From Acinetobacter sp. (GTDB lineage Bacteria; Pseudomonadota; Gammaproteobacteria; Pseudomonadales; Moraxellaceae), in assembly GCA_008017255.1 (NCBI GenBank), contig SSHD01000107.1, positions 1 through 8,515 of the forward strand: 8,515 nt of DNA. The letters are read 5' to 3'. Made by a program: the position numbers and the translations under genes. Positions 1 to 5,919 of this stretch are shown here, in pieces. The notes under the pieces were generated by a model that saw nothing but the letters and a program-made list of their open reading frames with translations, was not told the DNA's origin and made no database searches. Numbering within the stretch: the first letter of the stretch is position 1; each line of letters starts with the position of its first letter.

Positions 1-1074
1 AGCTTAACCCTAAGTGATACCGCAGTCCTCCAATACACAGGCGGAACGACAGGTGTATCTAAAGGTGCGGAATTGACGCATCGCAACTTGGTTGCAAACA
101 TGTTGCAGTGCGAAGCAATTTTCTCTAGTAAGTTTGGTACGGCAGAAAGCGCTACAGATGCGCGTATTGTGTGTGCATTACCGCTATATCATATTTTTGC
201 ATTTATGGTATGCGCACTGTATGGCATGTATAAAGGTCAAGCCAATATCCTCATTCCTAACCCACGTGACTTACCTGCGGTGATTGGTGAATTACGCAAA
301 TACAAACCTTCTTTCTTCCCCGCGGTAAATACCTTATTTAACGCACTGGTCAATAACGAAGAATTTAAACAGCTTGACCACAGCAACCTAAAAATGGCAA
401 TGGGTGGCGGTATGGCTGTGCTACCTTCAACTGCGGCTGCTTGGAAAAAGGTGACAGGTACCATCATTATTGAAGGCTATGGCTTGTCTGAAACTTCACC
501 AGTGGCAACAGCAAACCCACCTGCGAGCACAGAATTTAGCGGTACGATTGGCGTACCTTTGCCATTAACTGACGTGGCATTGTTAGATGATGACGGCAAT
601 GAAGTGGCATCAGGTGAGCAAGGTGAAATCTCAATTCGTGGTCCACAAGTCATGAAAGGCTATTGGAACCGTCCTGATGAAACGGCAAAAGTGATGACTG
701 CGGATGGTTTCTTCCGCACAGGCGATGTCGGGGTAATGGATTCTCGCGGTTACTTTAAAATCGTGGACCGTAAAAAAGACATGATTTTAGTGTCAGGTTT
801 TAACGTTTACCCAAGTGAAATTGAAGAAGTGATTGCACAACATCCAAAAGTATTGGAAGTTGCAGCGATCGGTGTGCCTGATGAAAAATCAGGTGAAGTG
901 CCAAAACTCTTTATTGTGAAAAAAGATCCATCTTTAACTACCGAAGAAGTTTTGGCTTTCGCAAAACAAAACTTAACTGGCTATAAATGCCCACGTTATG
1001 TGGAATTTATGGATGAGTTACCGAAGTCGAATGTCGGTAAAATTTTGCGTAAAGACTTACGTAAACCTGCTTAA
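1..1074 (+). CDS. fadD: Long-chain-fatty-acid--CoA ligase (FadD type), 5'-truncated by window edge
   Basis: Adenylate-forming enzyme that activates fatty acids with ATP and CoA to acyl-CoA for beta-oxidation or lipid synthesis, normally at the inner face of the cytoplasmic membrane. Frame 1 is open from the first base, so the N-terminus (roughly 200 of about 560 residues) lies outside the window; 357 residues are visible. Numbered from base 1, the P-loop-like AMP-binding motif YTGGTTGVSKG is at 12-22, GYGLSETSP at 159-167, the TGD motif at 240-242, the hinge and FadD-type signature region beginning DRKKDMILVSGFNVYPSE at about 256, and the C-terminal catalytic lysine in NVGKILRK at about 347. 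All core ANL-superfamily motifs in the visible part are intact. It ends in TAA just before two hairpins. A TTG at 73 could be mistaken for a start, but the AMP-binding motif lies upstream of it. The paralogue (FadD or a medium-chain relative) cannot be settled from this fragment. Confidence 0.93.
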   Translation, partial: SLTLSDTAVLQYTGGTTGVSKGAELTHRNLVANMLQCEAIFSSKFGTAESATDARIVCALPLYHIFAFMVCALYGMYKGQANILIPNPRDLPAVIGELRKYKPSFFPAVNTLFNALVNNEEFKQLDHSNLKMAMGGGMAVLPSTAAAWKKVTGTIIIEGYGLSETSPVATANPPASTEFSGTIGVPLPLTDVALLDDDGNEVASGEQGEISIRGPQVMKGYWNRPDETAKVMTADGFFRTGDVGVMDSRGYFKIVDRKKDMILVSGFNVYPSEIEEVIAQHPKVLEVAAIGVPDEKSGEVPKLFIVKKDPSLTTEEVLAFAKQNLTGYKCPRYVEFMDELPKSNVGKILRKDLRKPA

Positions 1075-1085
1075 GTCTTGACTCA

Positions 1086-1104
1086 CTCCCTTGTTAAAAG
1101 GGAG
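1086..1104 (+). other. Small hairpin between fadD stop and terminator
   Basis: Perfect 7-bp stem CTCCCTT / AAGGGAG (1086-1092 with 1098-1104) and a 5-nt loop, starting 12 nt after the fadD stop. It has no T-tract of its own and lies directly before the intrinsic terminator. It may protect the 3' end of the mRNA or assist termination; that role is inference. Confidence 0.5.
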
Positions 1105-1109
1105 CTGTT

Positions 1110-1145
1110 AAAAAAATGCCGCAATGTAAATTGCGGCATTTTTTT
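1110..1145 (+). terminator. Rho-independent terminator after fadD (probably bidirectional)
   Basis: The GC core TGCCGCAA (1117-1124) pairs with TTGCGGCA (1131-1138) around a 6-nt loop. It is flanked by an A-run (1110-1116) and a matching T-run (1139-1145). Because both flanks are homopolymeric, it can also stop leftward transcripts from the convergent gene ending at 1276. Confidence 0.9.
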
Positions 1146-1275
1146 ATGCACTAAATTGTGCTGATCATTGCATTGAAAAAAGTGCCTAGAGCTTTTCTTC
1201 TTCCTCATGAGGGGGAACGTTAGCAAGGAGGTAACAGCATCATTTAGCTCACAATTGAATCTGTTGCGCGCCAGT

Positions 1276-1659
1276 TTACGGTTTTTTCGTCAACCAACGG
1301 TCTATATAAGGGCGACTCACCCCGACAATCAGCACAAATCCCAACATGGCGAACAGTTGAAAACGTAAACGTGGCAAATCTGGCGTGCTAAAACTCAAGT
1401 AGTGGTCGGCAAAAACATACAGTGCGGTCAGGCTAAGCCAATGCCACAACGTAAGGCGATAAATCCCTACGGCATAAAACGCCACCGTTAACATCACAAA
1501 AGTAGCAAGCGTCGATTGCCAGTTGAGGTTGGCACAAATCATACTCAGCAAAAATGCCATAATCGGTAACACGACTTTCAATACCCGAGTGACTAGAAGT
1601 TGCTGCTGTGCTTGTTGCGCCAACGCATCAAACAGTTCTTTTTGCGCTTGTTGTGACAT
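1276..1659 (-). CDS. Hypothetical small integral membrane protein, 127 aa
   Basis: I do not recognise the family. The protein opens with a Gln/Ala-rich amphipathic stretch (residues 1-22, about eight Gln). Four hydrophobic segments likely to span the membrane follow, at about 27-44, 47-66, 70-88 and 99-116, and it ends in a short basic tail (RWLTKKP). There is no cleavable signal peptide and no obvious catalytic motif; the few polar residues within or near helices include H73 and D85-H86. Translation from ATG at 1659 is supported by an AGG about 7 nt upstream on the minus strand. It is transcribed alone and divergently from the MAPEG-family gene, and could share the fadD terminator at its 3' end. 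The ORF length, spaced hydrophobic pattern and Shine-Dalgarno sequence make a real gene likely; its function is unknown. Confidence 0.72.
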   Translation of the reverse strand: MSQQAQKELFDALAQQAQQQLLVTRVLKVVLPIMAFLLSMICANLNWQSTLATFVMLTVAFYAVGIYRLTLWHWLSLTALYVFADHYLSFSTPDLPRLRFQLFAMLGFVLIVGVSRPYIDRWLTKKP

Positions 1660-1685
1660 ATATAAACCTAAATATTAAATGAAAA

Positions 1686-1715
1686 ATAAAACCTTTTAAC
1701 ACCTGCTGCTGCCAA
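1686..1715 (-). promoter_or_regulatory. Candidate sigma70 promoter for the 127-aa membrane protein gene
   Basis: On the minus strand, TTGGCA (1710-1715, -35) is followed after 18 bp by TTTTAT (1686-1691, -10). This would start transcription about 20 nt before the ATG at 1659. The -35 is good and the -10 weak. It was found by eye only. Confidence 0.3.
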
Positions 1716-1767
1716 ACCAGCCGCGCCAAAACAGCATTTGCACGGGGTTGTTCAATCGAGCTGAAGT

Positions 1768-1773
1768 TATGAT
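1768..1773 (+). promoter_or_regulatory. Candidate -10 element (TATGAT) for the MAPEG-family gene
   Basis: TATGAT lies 25 bp before the GTG at 1799. The best -35 nearby, TTGTTC at 1748-1753, is only 14 bp away, too close for a standard promoter. The assignment is weak. The 1660-1798 divergent gap must nevertheless hold promoters for both flanking genes. Confidence 0.25.
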
Positions 1774-1798
1774 AGCATGGTCAGAATAACCTCAACTC

Positions 1799-2209
1799 GT
1801 GGATTGGCCTGTGCAAGGAATTAGCGGCGTAATATTGATGATCTTAGTGGCGTGTTTGCTGCCGTATGTATTTACGCTGATTGCGAAATCAACTGGTCGT
1901 TTTCAAGCGCAACATAATCAAAATCCACGTGAATTTCTAGCTAAAACCACCGGTCTAGCCGCCCGAGCCAATGCAGTACAGCAAAACAGTTTTGAAAGTT
2001 TGCCGTTATTTATTGCCGCCATTTTAATGGCGGAATATATGGTGGTGCCAGAGCGCTTTATTTTAACGCTGGGCTGGGCTTATATTGTGTTGCGGGTGAT
2101 TTATGGGGGGTGTTATTTGGCCAACTGGGCGACCTTACGTTCGATTATTTGGTCTTTGGCGTTGTTGTGCCCAATTTTCTTGCTGATTATTACCATTAAA
2201 ATGACCTAA
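1799..2209 (+). CDS. MAPEG-family membrane protein, 136 aa
   Basis: Four-helix membrane protein of the MAPEG superfamily (membrane-associated proteins in eicosanoid and glutathione metabolism; some members are glutathione transferases, most bacterial ones are uncharacterised). The family pattern is visible as ARANAVQQNSFESLPLFIAA at about residues 55-74, with the conserved R56, N58, N63 and E66 following the first helix-loop. Hydrophobic helices lie at about 8-28, 68-84, 86-108 and 113-133. The length fits the family (about 130-150 aa). The start is uncertain: an in-frame TAA at 1787-1789 limits it to the GTG at 1799 or a later codon (GTG at 1811, ATG near 1838), and no clear Shine-Dalgarno sequence is seen before any of these. 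I prefer 1799 because it keeps the whole first helix. Substrate is unknown; it appears to be a single-gene unit. Confidence 0.85.
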   Translation: MDWPVQGISGVILMILVACLLPYVFTLIAKSTGRFQAQHNQNPREFLAKTTGLAARANAVQQNSFESLPLFIAAILMAEYMVVPERFILTLGWAYIVLRVIYGGCYLANWATLRSIIWSLALLCPIFLLIITIKMT

Positions 2210-2231
2210 GCCGAAAAAGGCGACTAAAATC

Positions 2232-2250
2232 TAGCATCATTTTTATGCTA
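2232..2250 (+). other. Weak hairpin after the MAPEG-family gene
   Basis: TAGCAT / ATGCTA (2232-2237 with 2245-2250), a 6-bp stem with a 7-nt loop, followed by TTCAGG rather than a T-run. It is a poor terminator at best and lies in the -35 area of the ppa promoter, so read-through from the MAPEG-family gene into ppa is possible. Confidence 0.25.
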
Positions 2251-2257
2251 TTCAGGC

Positions 2258-2263
2258 TATAAT
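2258..2263 (+). promoter_or_regulatory. Consensus -10 box (TATAAT) for ppa
   Basis: A perfect TATAAT lies 43 bp before the ppa ATG, giving an expected transcription start near 2270 and a leader of about 36 nt. No convincing -35 hexamer sits 16-18 bp upstream, so activity would depend on the perfect -10 or on an activator. Confidence 0.55.
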
Positions 2264-2306
2264 TGCGCAAATTTTACATCTAACTACACAATTTACGAGT
2301 GTTGAT

Positions 2307-2831
2307 ATGAGCTATAGCAATATTCCTGCGGGTAAAGACGCACCAAACGACATCTATGTGATTATTGAAATCCCTGCCAATGCAGCGCCGATTAAATATG
2401 AAATCGATAAAGATTCAGATGCCTTATTTGTAGACCGTTTTATGGGTACAGCAATGTTCTACCCTGCGAACTACGGTTATGTACCAAATACCTTATCTGA
2501 AGATGGCGACCCATTAGACGTACTTGTTGTTACGCCACATCCAGTGGCTGCTGGCTCAGTCATTCGCTGCCGCCCAGTGGGTAAATTGATTATGGAAGAT
2601 GATGGCGGTATCGACGCTAAACTCATCGCCGTACCACACGACAAGTTGTCGCCATTGTATAAAGATATTCAAGAATATACTGATCTACCAAAACTATTGA
2701 TCAGCCAAATTGAACATTTCTTTGCCCACTATAAAGATTTAGAGCCAGGTAAATGGGTCAAAATCAGTGGTTGGGCGGGTGCAGAAGTGGCAAAAGCAGA
2801 AGTGTTGAAAGCCATTGACGCAGCAAAATAA
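2307..2831 (+). CDS. ppa: Inorganic pyrophosphatase, family I
   Basis: Cytoplasmic Mg2+-dependent hydrolase that splits pyrophosphate into two phosphates, pulling nucleic-acid, tRNA-charging and fatty-acyl-CoA reactions forward. It has 174 residues, against 175 in the E. coli enzyme. The signature DGDPLDV is at 66-72. Shifting E. coli numbering by one, every active-site residue I can recall is present: E21, K30, E32, R44, Y52, Y56, D66, D68, D71, D98, D103, K105, Y142 and K143. The ATG at 2307 has GAG 7 nt upstream, a modest ribosome-binding site, and the family N-terminus ([13 protein letters not shown]) confirms it. The gene has its own -10 box and a strong terminator, so it is probably monocistronic. 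PPi released by the FadD reaction is one of its substrates, but no operon link is seen. Confidence 0.98.
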   Translation: MSYSNIPAGKDAPNDIYVIIEIPANAAPIKYEIDKDSDALFVDRFMGTAMFYPANYGYVPNTLSEDGDPLDVLVVTPHPVAAGSVIRCRPVGKLIMEDDGGIDAKLIAVPHDKLSPLYKDIQEYTDLPKLLISQIEHFFAHYKDLEPGKWVKISGWAGAEVAKAEVLKAIDAAK

Positions 2832-2845
2832 GCCGAGCTTATGTA

Positions 2846-2867
2846 GATCAAATTTTACGATTTGATC
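2846..2867 (+). other. Stem-loop in the ppa 3' untranslated region
   Basis: Perfect 8-bp stem GATCAAAT / ATTTGATC (2846-2853 with 2860-2867) and a 6-nt loop, ending one base before the A-run of the ppa terminator. It lacks a T-tract. As after fadD, an accessory hairpin precedes the real terminator. Confidence 0.5.
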
Positions 2868-2868
2868 G

Positions 2869-2901
2869 AAAAAACCTACATCCATAGATGTAGGTTTTTT
2901 T
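2869..2901 (+). terminator. Rho-independent terminator after ppa
   Basis: CCTACATC (2875-2882) pairs with GATGTAGG (2887-2894) around the tetraloop CATA. An A-run (2869-2874) precedes it and seven T (2895-2901) follow. It lies 38 bp after the ppa stop. Confidence 0.92.
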
Positions 2902-3271
2902 ATGCCCGAAATTATGGCAATGGTGGCTTGGCACAGTTGCTGAATGGTTTAGGTCGATGGTGGTTGCACTTTCTAAGGGCGCATTACTGCATCTGTCGCT
3001 TTGTGCTGCAAAACATTTGCTTGTAAAAAATCTGCATAGAATAGATTTGCTTTATTTTTGTGCAAATAATGCAGCAACAACTTGGATGGCGCTTGAAAAT
3101 AGCTCATTTATGCGCAAAAAGTTGGCATTTATTGTGGTAGTACGATGTGCAATGCTGGATGCCCCTTTTATGACCATGCTTTATTTTATGTTGGCATGGC
3201 ATTTGCTAATTATTCTTGTGGACAGGTTTAAACCATAAATGATTCGAATATCTACGATCGGGGAGATCAAC
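2902..3271. other. Gene-poor intergenic stretch with one doubtful small ORF
   Basis: This is 370 bp between the ppa terminator and the porin start. It holds a 93-codon ATG ORF on the plus strand at 2957-3238 with no good ribosome-binding site (AGG only 3 nt before the ATG), no recognisable domain and a hydrophobic C-terminal third. I do not call it as a gene. Its stop (TAA 3236-3238) is immediately followed, in the same frame, by ATG at 3239, which opens the longest reading of the porin frame. A perfect palindrome GGTTTAAACC lies at 3225-3234. Weak promoter-like pairs exist (TTGCTA 3203-3208 with TTTAAA 3227-3232) but none is convincing. The porin mRNA could have a long leader. Confidence 0.4.
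3260..3265 (+). promoter_or_regulatory. Ribosome-binding site that fixes the porin start
   Basis: GGGGAG lies 6 nt before ATG 3272 and 9 nt before ATG 3275. It favours these codons over the upstream in-frame ATG at 3239, which has no such site and would put 11 extra residues in front of the signal peptide. Confidence 0.75.
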
Positions 3272-4030
3272 ATGATGAAATTTGCATGTAAAGCGATTGC
3301 TGCAAGCGTTCTTGCTGTAGCTACATCTGGCGCAATGGCAGCAGAGAATACTGCGTTATCTGACGCAGGGTTCACTTTTGCAGGAAATGTTGCCTTAACA
3401 ACTGACTATCGTTATCGCGGTATTACCCAAACTTTTAATGATCCTGCGCTACAAGGCGGTTTTGTACTTTCACACGAAACTGGTCTTTATGCGGGTGTGT
3501 GGGGTTCAAATGTTGATTTTGGTGGTACAGCGCATTTAGAACTTGACCCATATATCGGTTATGCAACTGAATTACCGTTTGCCAGCAAACCATTGCTAGA
3601 CCTCGGTTTGTGGTACTACGGTTATCCAAGTGAAAGCGATTTAAACTGGTTAGAACTGTACGCTAAATTGACCTTTAAAGATGTATTGGTTAAAGATGCA
3701 AGTTTATTAACTGCAGTGAACTATACCAATGACTTTTTTGGTTTGGATGAAGATGCTTGGTACTTAAATGCAACTTATAGCGTGCCATTTGCAGCAGGTT
3801 TTGGTGGCGTGGCAAGCGTTGGTTATACCAAGGCTGATGATTATGATTTCAATGGTGAAGATAACTATTTTGACTGGAAAGCGGGTGTAACCTATTCATT
3901 TGCTTCTGTGAGCGGTTTAACTGCTGAATTGGCAGCGGTTGGTACAGACATTGACACCGATGGTTTTAGCCATGCAACTAAACGTGGTGTAGAAACGGGT
4001 GCAGTATTTACCCTGACCAAAGCCTTCTAA
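3272..4030 (+). CDS. TorF-family putative porin (Gcw_chp / TIGR02001 type), outer-membrane protein
   Basis: Predicted outer-membrane beta-barrel of the family annotated as TorF putative porins; its transported substrate is not established. There are 252 residues from ATG 3272 (or 251 from 3275). A signal peptide occupies residues 1-23 (basic MMKFACK, hydrophobic core, AMA before the cleavage point and AENT after). The mature protein starts with the family hallmark: a strand reading about FAGNVALTTDYRYRG (36-50), then ITQTFNDPALQGGF and GLYAGVWGSNVDFGG (71-85). Alternating aromatic/hydrophobic strands continue (GLWYYGYPS, LELYAKLTF, AWYLNATYS, GVASVGYTK, FDWKAGVTYSF). The last residue is Phe, as expected for recognition by the BAM assembly machinery. 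It has a strong ribosome-binding site and is closed by a terminator shared with comM. Family assignment is firm; function is not. Confidence 0.92.
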   Translation: MMKFACKAIAASVLAVATSGAMAAENTALSDAGFTFAGNVALTTDYRYRGITQTFNDPALQGGFVLSHETGLYAGVWGSNVDFGGTAHLELDPYIGYATELPFASKPLLDLGLWYYGYPSESDLNWLELYAKLTFKDVLVKDASLLTAVNYTNDFFGLDEDAWYLNATYSVPFAAGFGGVASVGYTKADDYDFNGEDNYFDWKAGVTYSFASVSGLTAELAAVGTDIDTDGFSHATKRGVETGAVFTLTKAF

Positions 4031-4051
4031 TTTAATCCTAGAACGCGATAT

Positions 4052-4084
4052 AAAAAGCCAGTGCTGTATTGCACTGGCTTTTTT
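4052..4084. terminator. Bidirectional rho-independent terminator between convergent torF-like and comM genes
   Basis: GCCAGTGC (4057-4064) pairs with GCACTGGC (4071-4078) around a 6-nt loop, flanked by five A (4052-4056) and six T (4079-4084). The symmetry suits both the porin transcript (+) and the comM transcript (-), whose stop codon lies only 6 bp to the right. Confidence 0.92.
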
Positions 4085-4089
4085 GTGGT

Positions 4090-5574
4090 TTAAGAATTAC
4101 CCCGATAAGACAGCGCTTCGGTTAAATGCTGGCTGCTAATCAGTTCGCTTTCGGCTAGGTCGGCAATGGTACGCGCCACACGCAATACCCGATGATAAGC
4201 CCGCGCCGACAAATTTAAGCGTTGCTGCGCCATTTCAATAATTTTCAGTGAGCTGTCATCTAAGTGTGCATATTGCTGCAAATTCTGTGGAGAAAGCGCT
4301 TGATTTAAACATTGCTGTCTTTGTATTTGCCGTTCATACGCACGAATCACTCGCTGGCGCACGCTGTCAGAGTTTTCCATTGTACTCTGGTCTTGTAATT
4401 CTTTGGCTTGCAGTGGGGGAACATCAATATGTAAATCAATCCGATCTAGTAATGGACCAGAAATACGATTTTGATAGCGTTGAATGCTCTCAGGTGAACA
4501 TTGACAACGATTGTCTTGGTTAAATGCATACCCACAAGGGCAAGGATTCATCGCCGCGATAAATTGAAAATTTGCTGGAAAAGTCATTTGTCGAGCCGCA
4601 CGAGAAATCACAATTTCTTTAGACTCGAGTGGTTGGCGCAAAACTTCCAACACTTTACGGTCAAACTCGGGCAATTCATCTAAAAATAATACGCCTAAAT
4701 GTGCCAAAGTAATTTCGCCCGGTTTTGGGTGAGAGCCACCTCCGACTAAGGCAACACCTGATGCCGTATGGTGCGGTGCGCGAAATGGTCGCTGGCCATA
4801 GTGATGTTGTGCATTGGCAACCGAATAAATACTGGCGACTTCTAAATTTTCTTGTGCCGTCAGCGGCGGCAAAATTGAGGGTAAGCGGGATGCTAACAAT
4901 GTCTTACCTGTACCAGGCGGACCTTTAAACAACAGTGAATGACCACCCGCAGCAGCAATTTCCAAAGCACGGCGTGGGCGGAGCTGTCCTTTTACATCAG
5001 CCATGTCCAGTGCATAGTGCATTGACTTTGGTATTTCACGAGCAGTTGCGGCATTTAAAGGCGTATTGCCCGAAAAATGTGCACATACTTCCTTGAGATG
5101 TGTCGCACCATAGACTTGAAAATTGGGAAGTTGATTGGCTTCATCCAAATTTGCAACAGGAAGAAGCAGGCGGTGCTGTGCCTGCTGACAGGCCATGGCA
5201 ATGGTTAAAGTGCCCGAAACTGGGCGTAAGTGTCCATCTAGGGCTAATTCTCCAATAAATTCAAAGCCATCAGTGCTGTTCTCTGGTAACTGCCCAGAGG
5301 CAATTAAAATACCCAAGGCAATCGGCAAGTCCAGTCGTGAACCATCTTTGGGCAAGTCGGCAGGGGCGAGGTTAATGGTTAAGCGTTTGCTTGGGAACTG
5401 AAAACCACTGTTAATAATGGCGGAGCGCACCCGATCTTTACTTTCACGCACTGCGGCTTCGGGTAAACCGACAATAGTTAAAGAAGGCAGACCTGAGCTG
5501 ATATGTACTTCAACTTCAATTTGCGGGGCGTGCAAGCCCAATAAGCCTCGAGTATATATTTTGGCAAAAGACAT
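4090..5574 (-). CDS. comM: ComM / YifB-family AAA+ ATPase (Mg chelatase-like), natural-transformation branch-migration helicase
   Basis: Cytoplasmic AAA+ protein. The Vibrio homologue is a hexameric helicase that extends branch migration while incoming single-stranded DNA is integrated during natural transformation. It has 494 residues from ATG 5574. The N-terminal ChlI-like domain (about 1-165) contains VRSAIINSGFQFP and INLAPADLPKDGSRLDLPIA. The AAA+ core (about 190-395) has Walker A GPPGTGKT at 218-225, Walker B VLFLDE at 295-300, a four-Cys cluster C345, C347, C357, C359 (NPCPCGY..CQC) and LLDRIDLHIDVP near 375-386. The Mg-chelatase C-terminal domain follows (about 405-493, with LSARAYHRVLRVARTIADL). 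The frame extends to an ATG at 5613, adding 13 Asn/Lys-rich residues, but homology to E. coli YifB begins at MSFAKIYTRG. GGA 11 nt upstream is a poor ribosome-binding site, so the start is probable rather than certain. It lies 69 bp downstream of ubiK and may be co-transcribed with it. Confidence 0.95.
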   Translation of the reverse strand: MSFAKIYTRGLLGLHAPQIEVEVHISSGLPSLTIVGLPEAAVRESKDRVRSAIINSGFQFPSKRLTINLAPADLPKDGSRLDLPIALGILIASGQLPENSTDGFEFIGELALDGHLRPVSGTLTIAMACQQAQHRLLLPVANLDEANQLPNFQVYGATHLKEVCAHFSGNTPLNAATAREIPKSMHYALDMADVKGQLRPRRALEIAAAGGHSLLFKGPPGTGKTLLASRLPSILPPLTAQENLEVASIYSVANAQHHYGQRPFRAPHHTASGVALVGGGSHPKPGEITLAHLGVLFLDELPEFDRKVLEVLRQPLESKEIVISRAARQMTFPANFQFIAAMNPCPCGYAFNQDNRCQCSPESIQRYQNRISGPLLDRIDLHIDVPPLQAKELQDQSTMENSDSVRQRVIRAYERQIQRQQCLNQALSPQNLQQYAHLDDSSLKIIEMAQQRLNLSARAYHRVLRVARTIADLAESELISSQHLTEALSYRGNS

Positions 5575-5618
5575 GTTGTTATTGTTCCATTGTGGCGCTT
5601 TATTTTTAGTCATTTTTG

Positions 5619-5647
5619 GGTGCTATAAGCACCAAGTTGGTGCTTAT
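5619..5647. repeat. Nested dyad in the ubiK-comM gap; resembles an NtrC-binding site
   Basis: A perfect inverted repeat with 10-bp arms and a 3-bp centre spans 5625-5647. Its core, read on the minus strand, is AGCACC-AACTT-GGTGCT, which matches all ten inner positions of the NtrC consensus TGCACC-N5-GGTGCA. A third copy of the half-site (GGTGCT on +, 5619-5624) allows a second, mutually exclusive stem GGTGCT-ATA-AGCACC (5619-5633). The ubiK stop codon lies inside the main arm. On the plus strand a T-run follows (5648-5652), but that is the complement of the ubiK Lys codons and no rightward gene needs a terminator here. Whether it acts as a DNA operator, an RNA structure in the ubiK-comM message, or both cannot be told from sequence. 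Confidence 0.5.
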
Positions 5648-5871
5648 TTTTTGTTCTGCACCATTTCTTCAAGCTTTTGCATTTGTTGTTGCAAGGCAAT
5701 TAAGCGTTGGTTGGCTAAATTCAGGGCCGTTTTTTGTCGTTCCAGCTCTTGTTTAGAGACTAAATCGAGCTGTTCGACTGTTTCGTTCAATAATGCACGT
5801 AGGTTTTTTTCTAAATCTTGTTTCGGTTGTTCAACTTGCTGCAAAATGGCTTGCAAAAGAGTTTCAATCAT
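5644..5871 (-). CDS. ubiK: UbiK-family accessory factor (formerly YqiC/BMFP), 75 aa
   Basis: Small coiled-coil accessory factor. In E. coli UbiK binds UbiJ and supports aerobic ubiquinone biosynthesis within the Ubi protein complex, and it was earlier known for promoting membrane fusion in vitro. The sequence shows an amphipathic N-terminal helix (MIETLLQAILQQVEQ), the family-specific segment LNETVEQLDLVSKQELERQ at about 28-46, then a Leu/Gln-rich coiled coil at 50-71 (heptad-like LANQRLIALQQQMQKLEEMV). The C-terminus is short, ending in NKK, whereas many homologues run slightly longer. ATG at 5871 is preceded by GAG 6 nt upstream. It lies upstream of comM on the same strand with a dyad in the gap, and is divergent from glnK; that juxtaposition recurs in Acinetobacter as I recall it. 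Family membership is clear from LDLVS plus length. Confidence 0.88.
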   Translation of the reverse strand: MIETLLQAILQQVEQPKQDLEKNLRALLNETVEQLDLVSKQELERQKTALNLANQRLIALQQQMQKLEEMVQNKK

Positions 5872-5902
5872 AAAACACTCAATTGGTTATAGGTCTTTGT
5901 GG

Positions 5903-5919
5903 TGCAGTGTAGCACTGCA
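5903..5919. promoter_or_regulatory. Perfect palindrome upstream of ubiK (candidate operator)
   Basis: TGCAGTG-TAG-CACTGCA, with 7-bp arms and a 3-bp centre, lies 32 bp upstream of the ubiK ATG and about 245 bp before glnK. It resembles a dimeric regulator site. It contains GTGC/GCAC half-sites but in the opposite arrangement to NtrC sites, so I do not assign a protein. A TATCAT (minus strand, 5919-5924) overlaps its right edge and could be a ubiK -10, which would place the palindrome just downstream of it. Confidence 0.4.

Noticed and set aside
1225..1232. Perfect Shine-Dalgarno sequence AAGGAGGT on the plus strand in the fadD downstream gap.
   Set aside because: No ATG, GTG or TTG follows at a usable distance (ATT then TAG), so no gene can be supported; it may be chance or a remnant of a lost ORF.
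5648..5652. Dyad 5625-5647 plus T-run read as a rightward intrinsic terminator.
   Set aside because: No rightward gene precedes it, and the T-run is simply the complement of the terminal Lys codons of ubiK.
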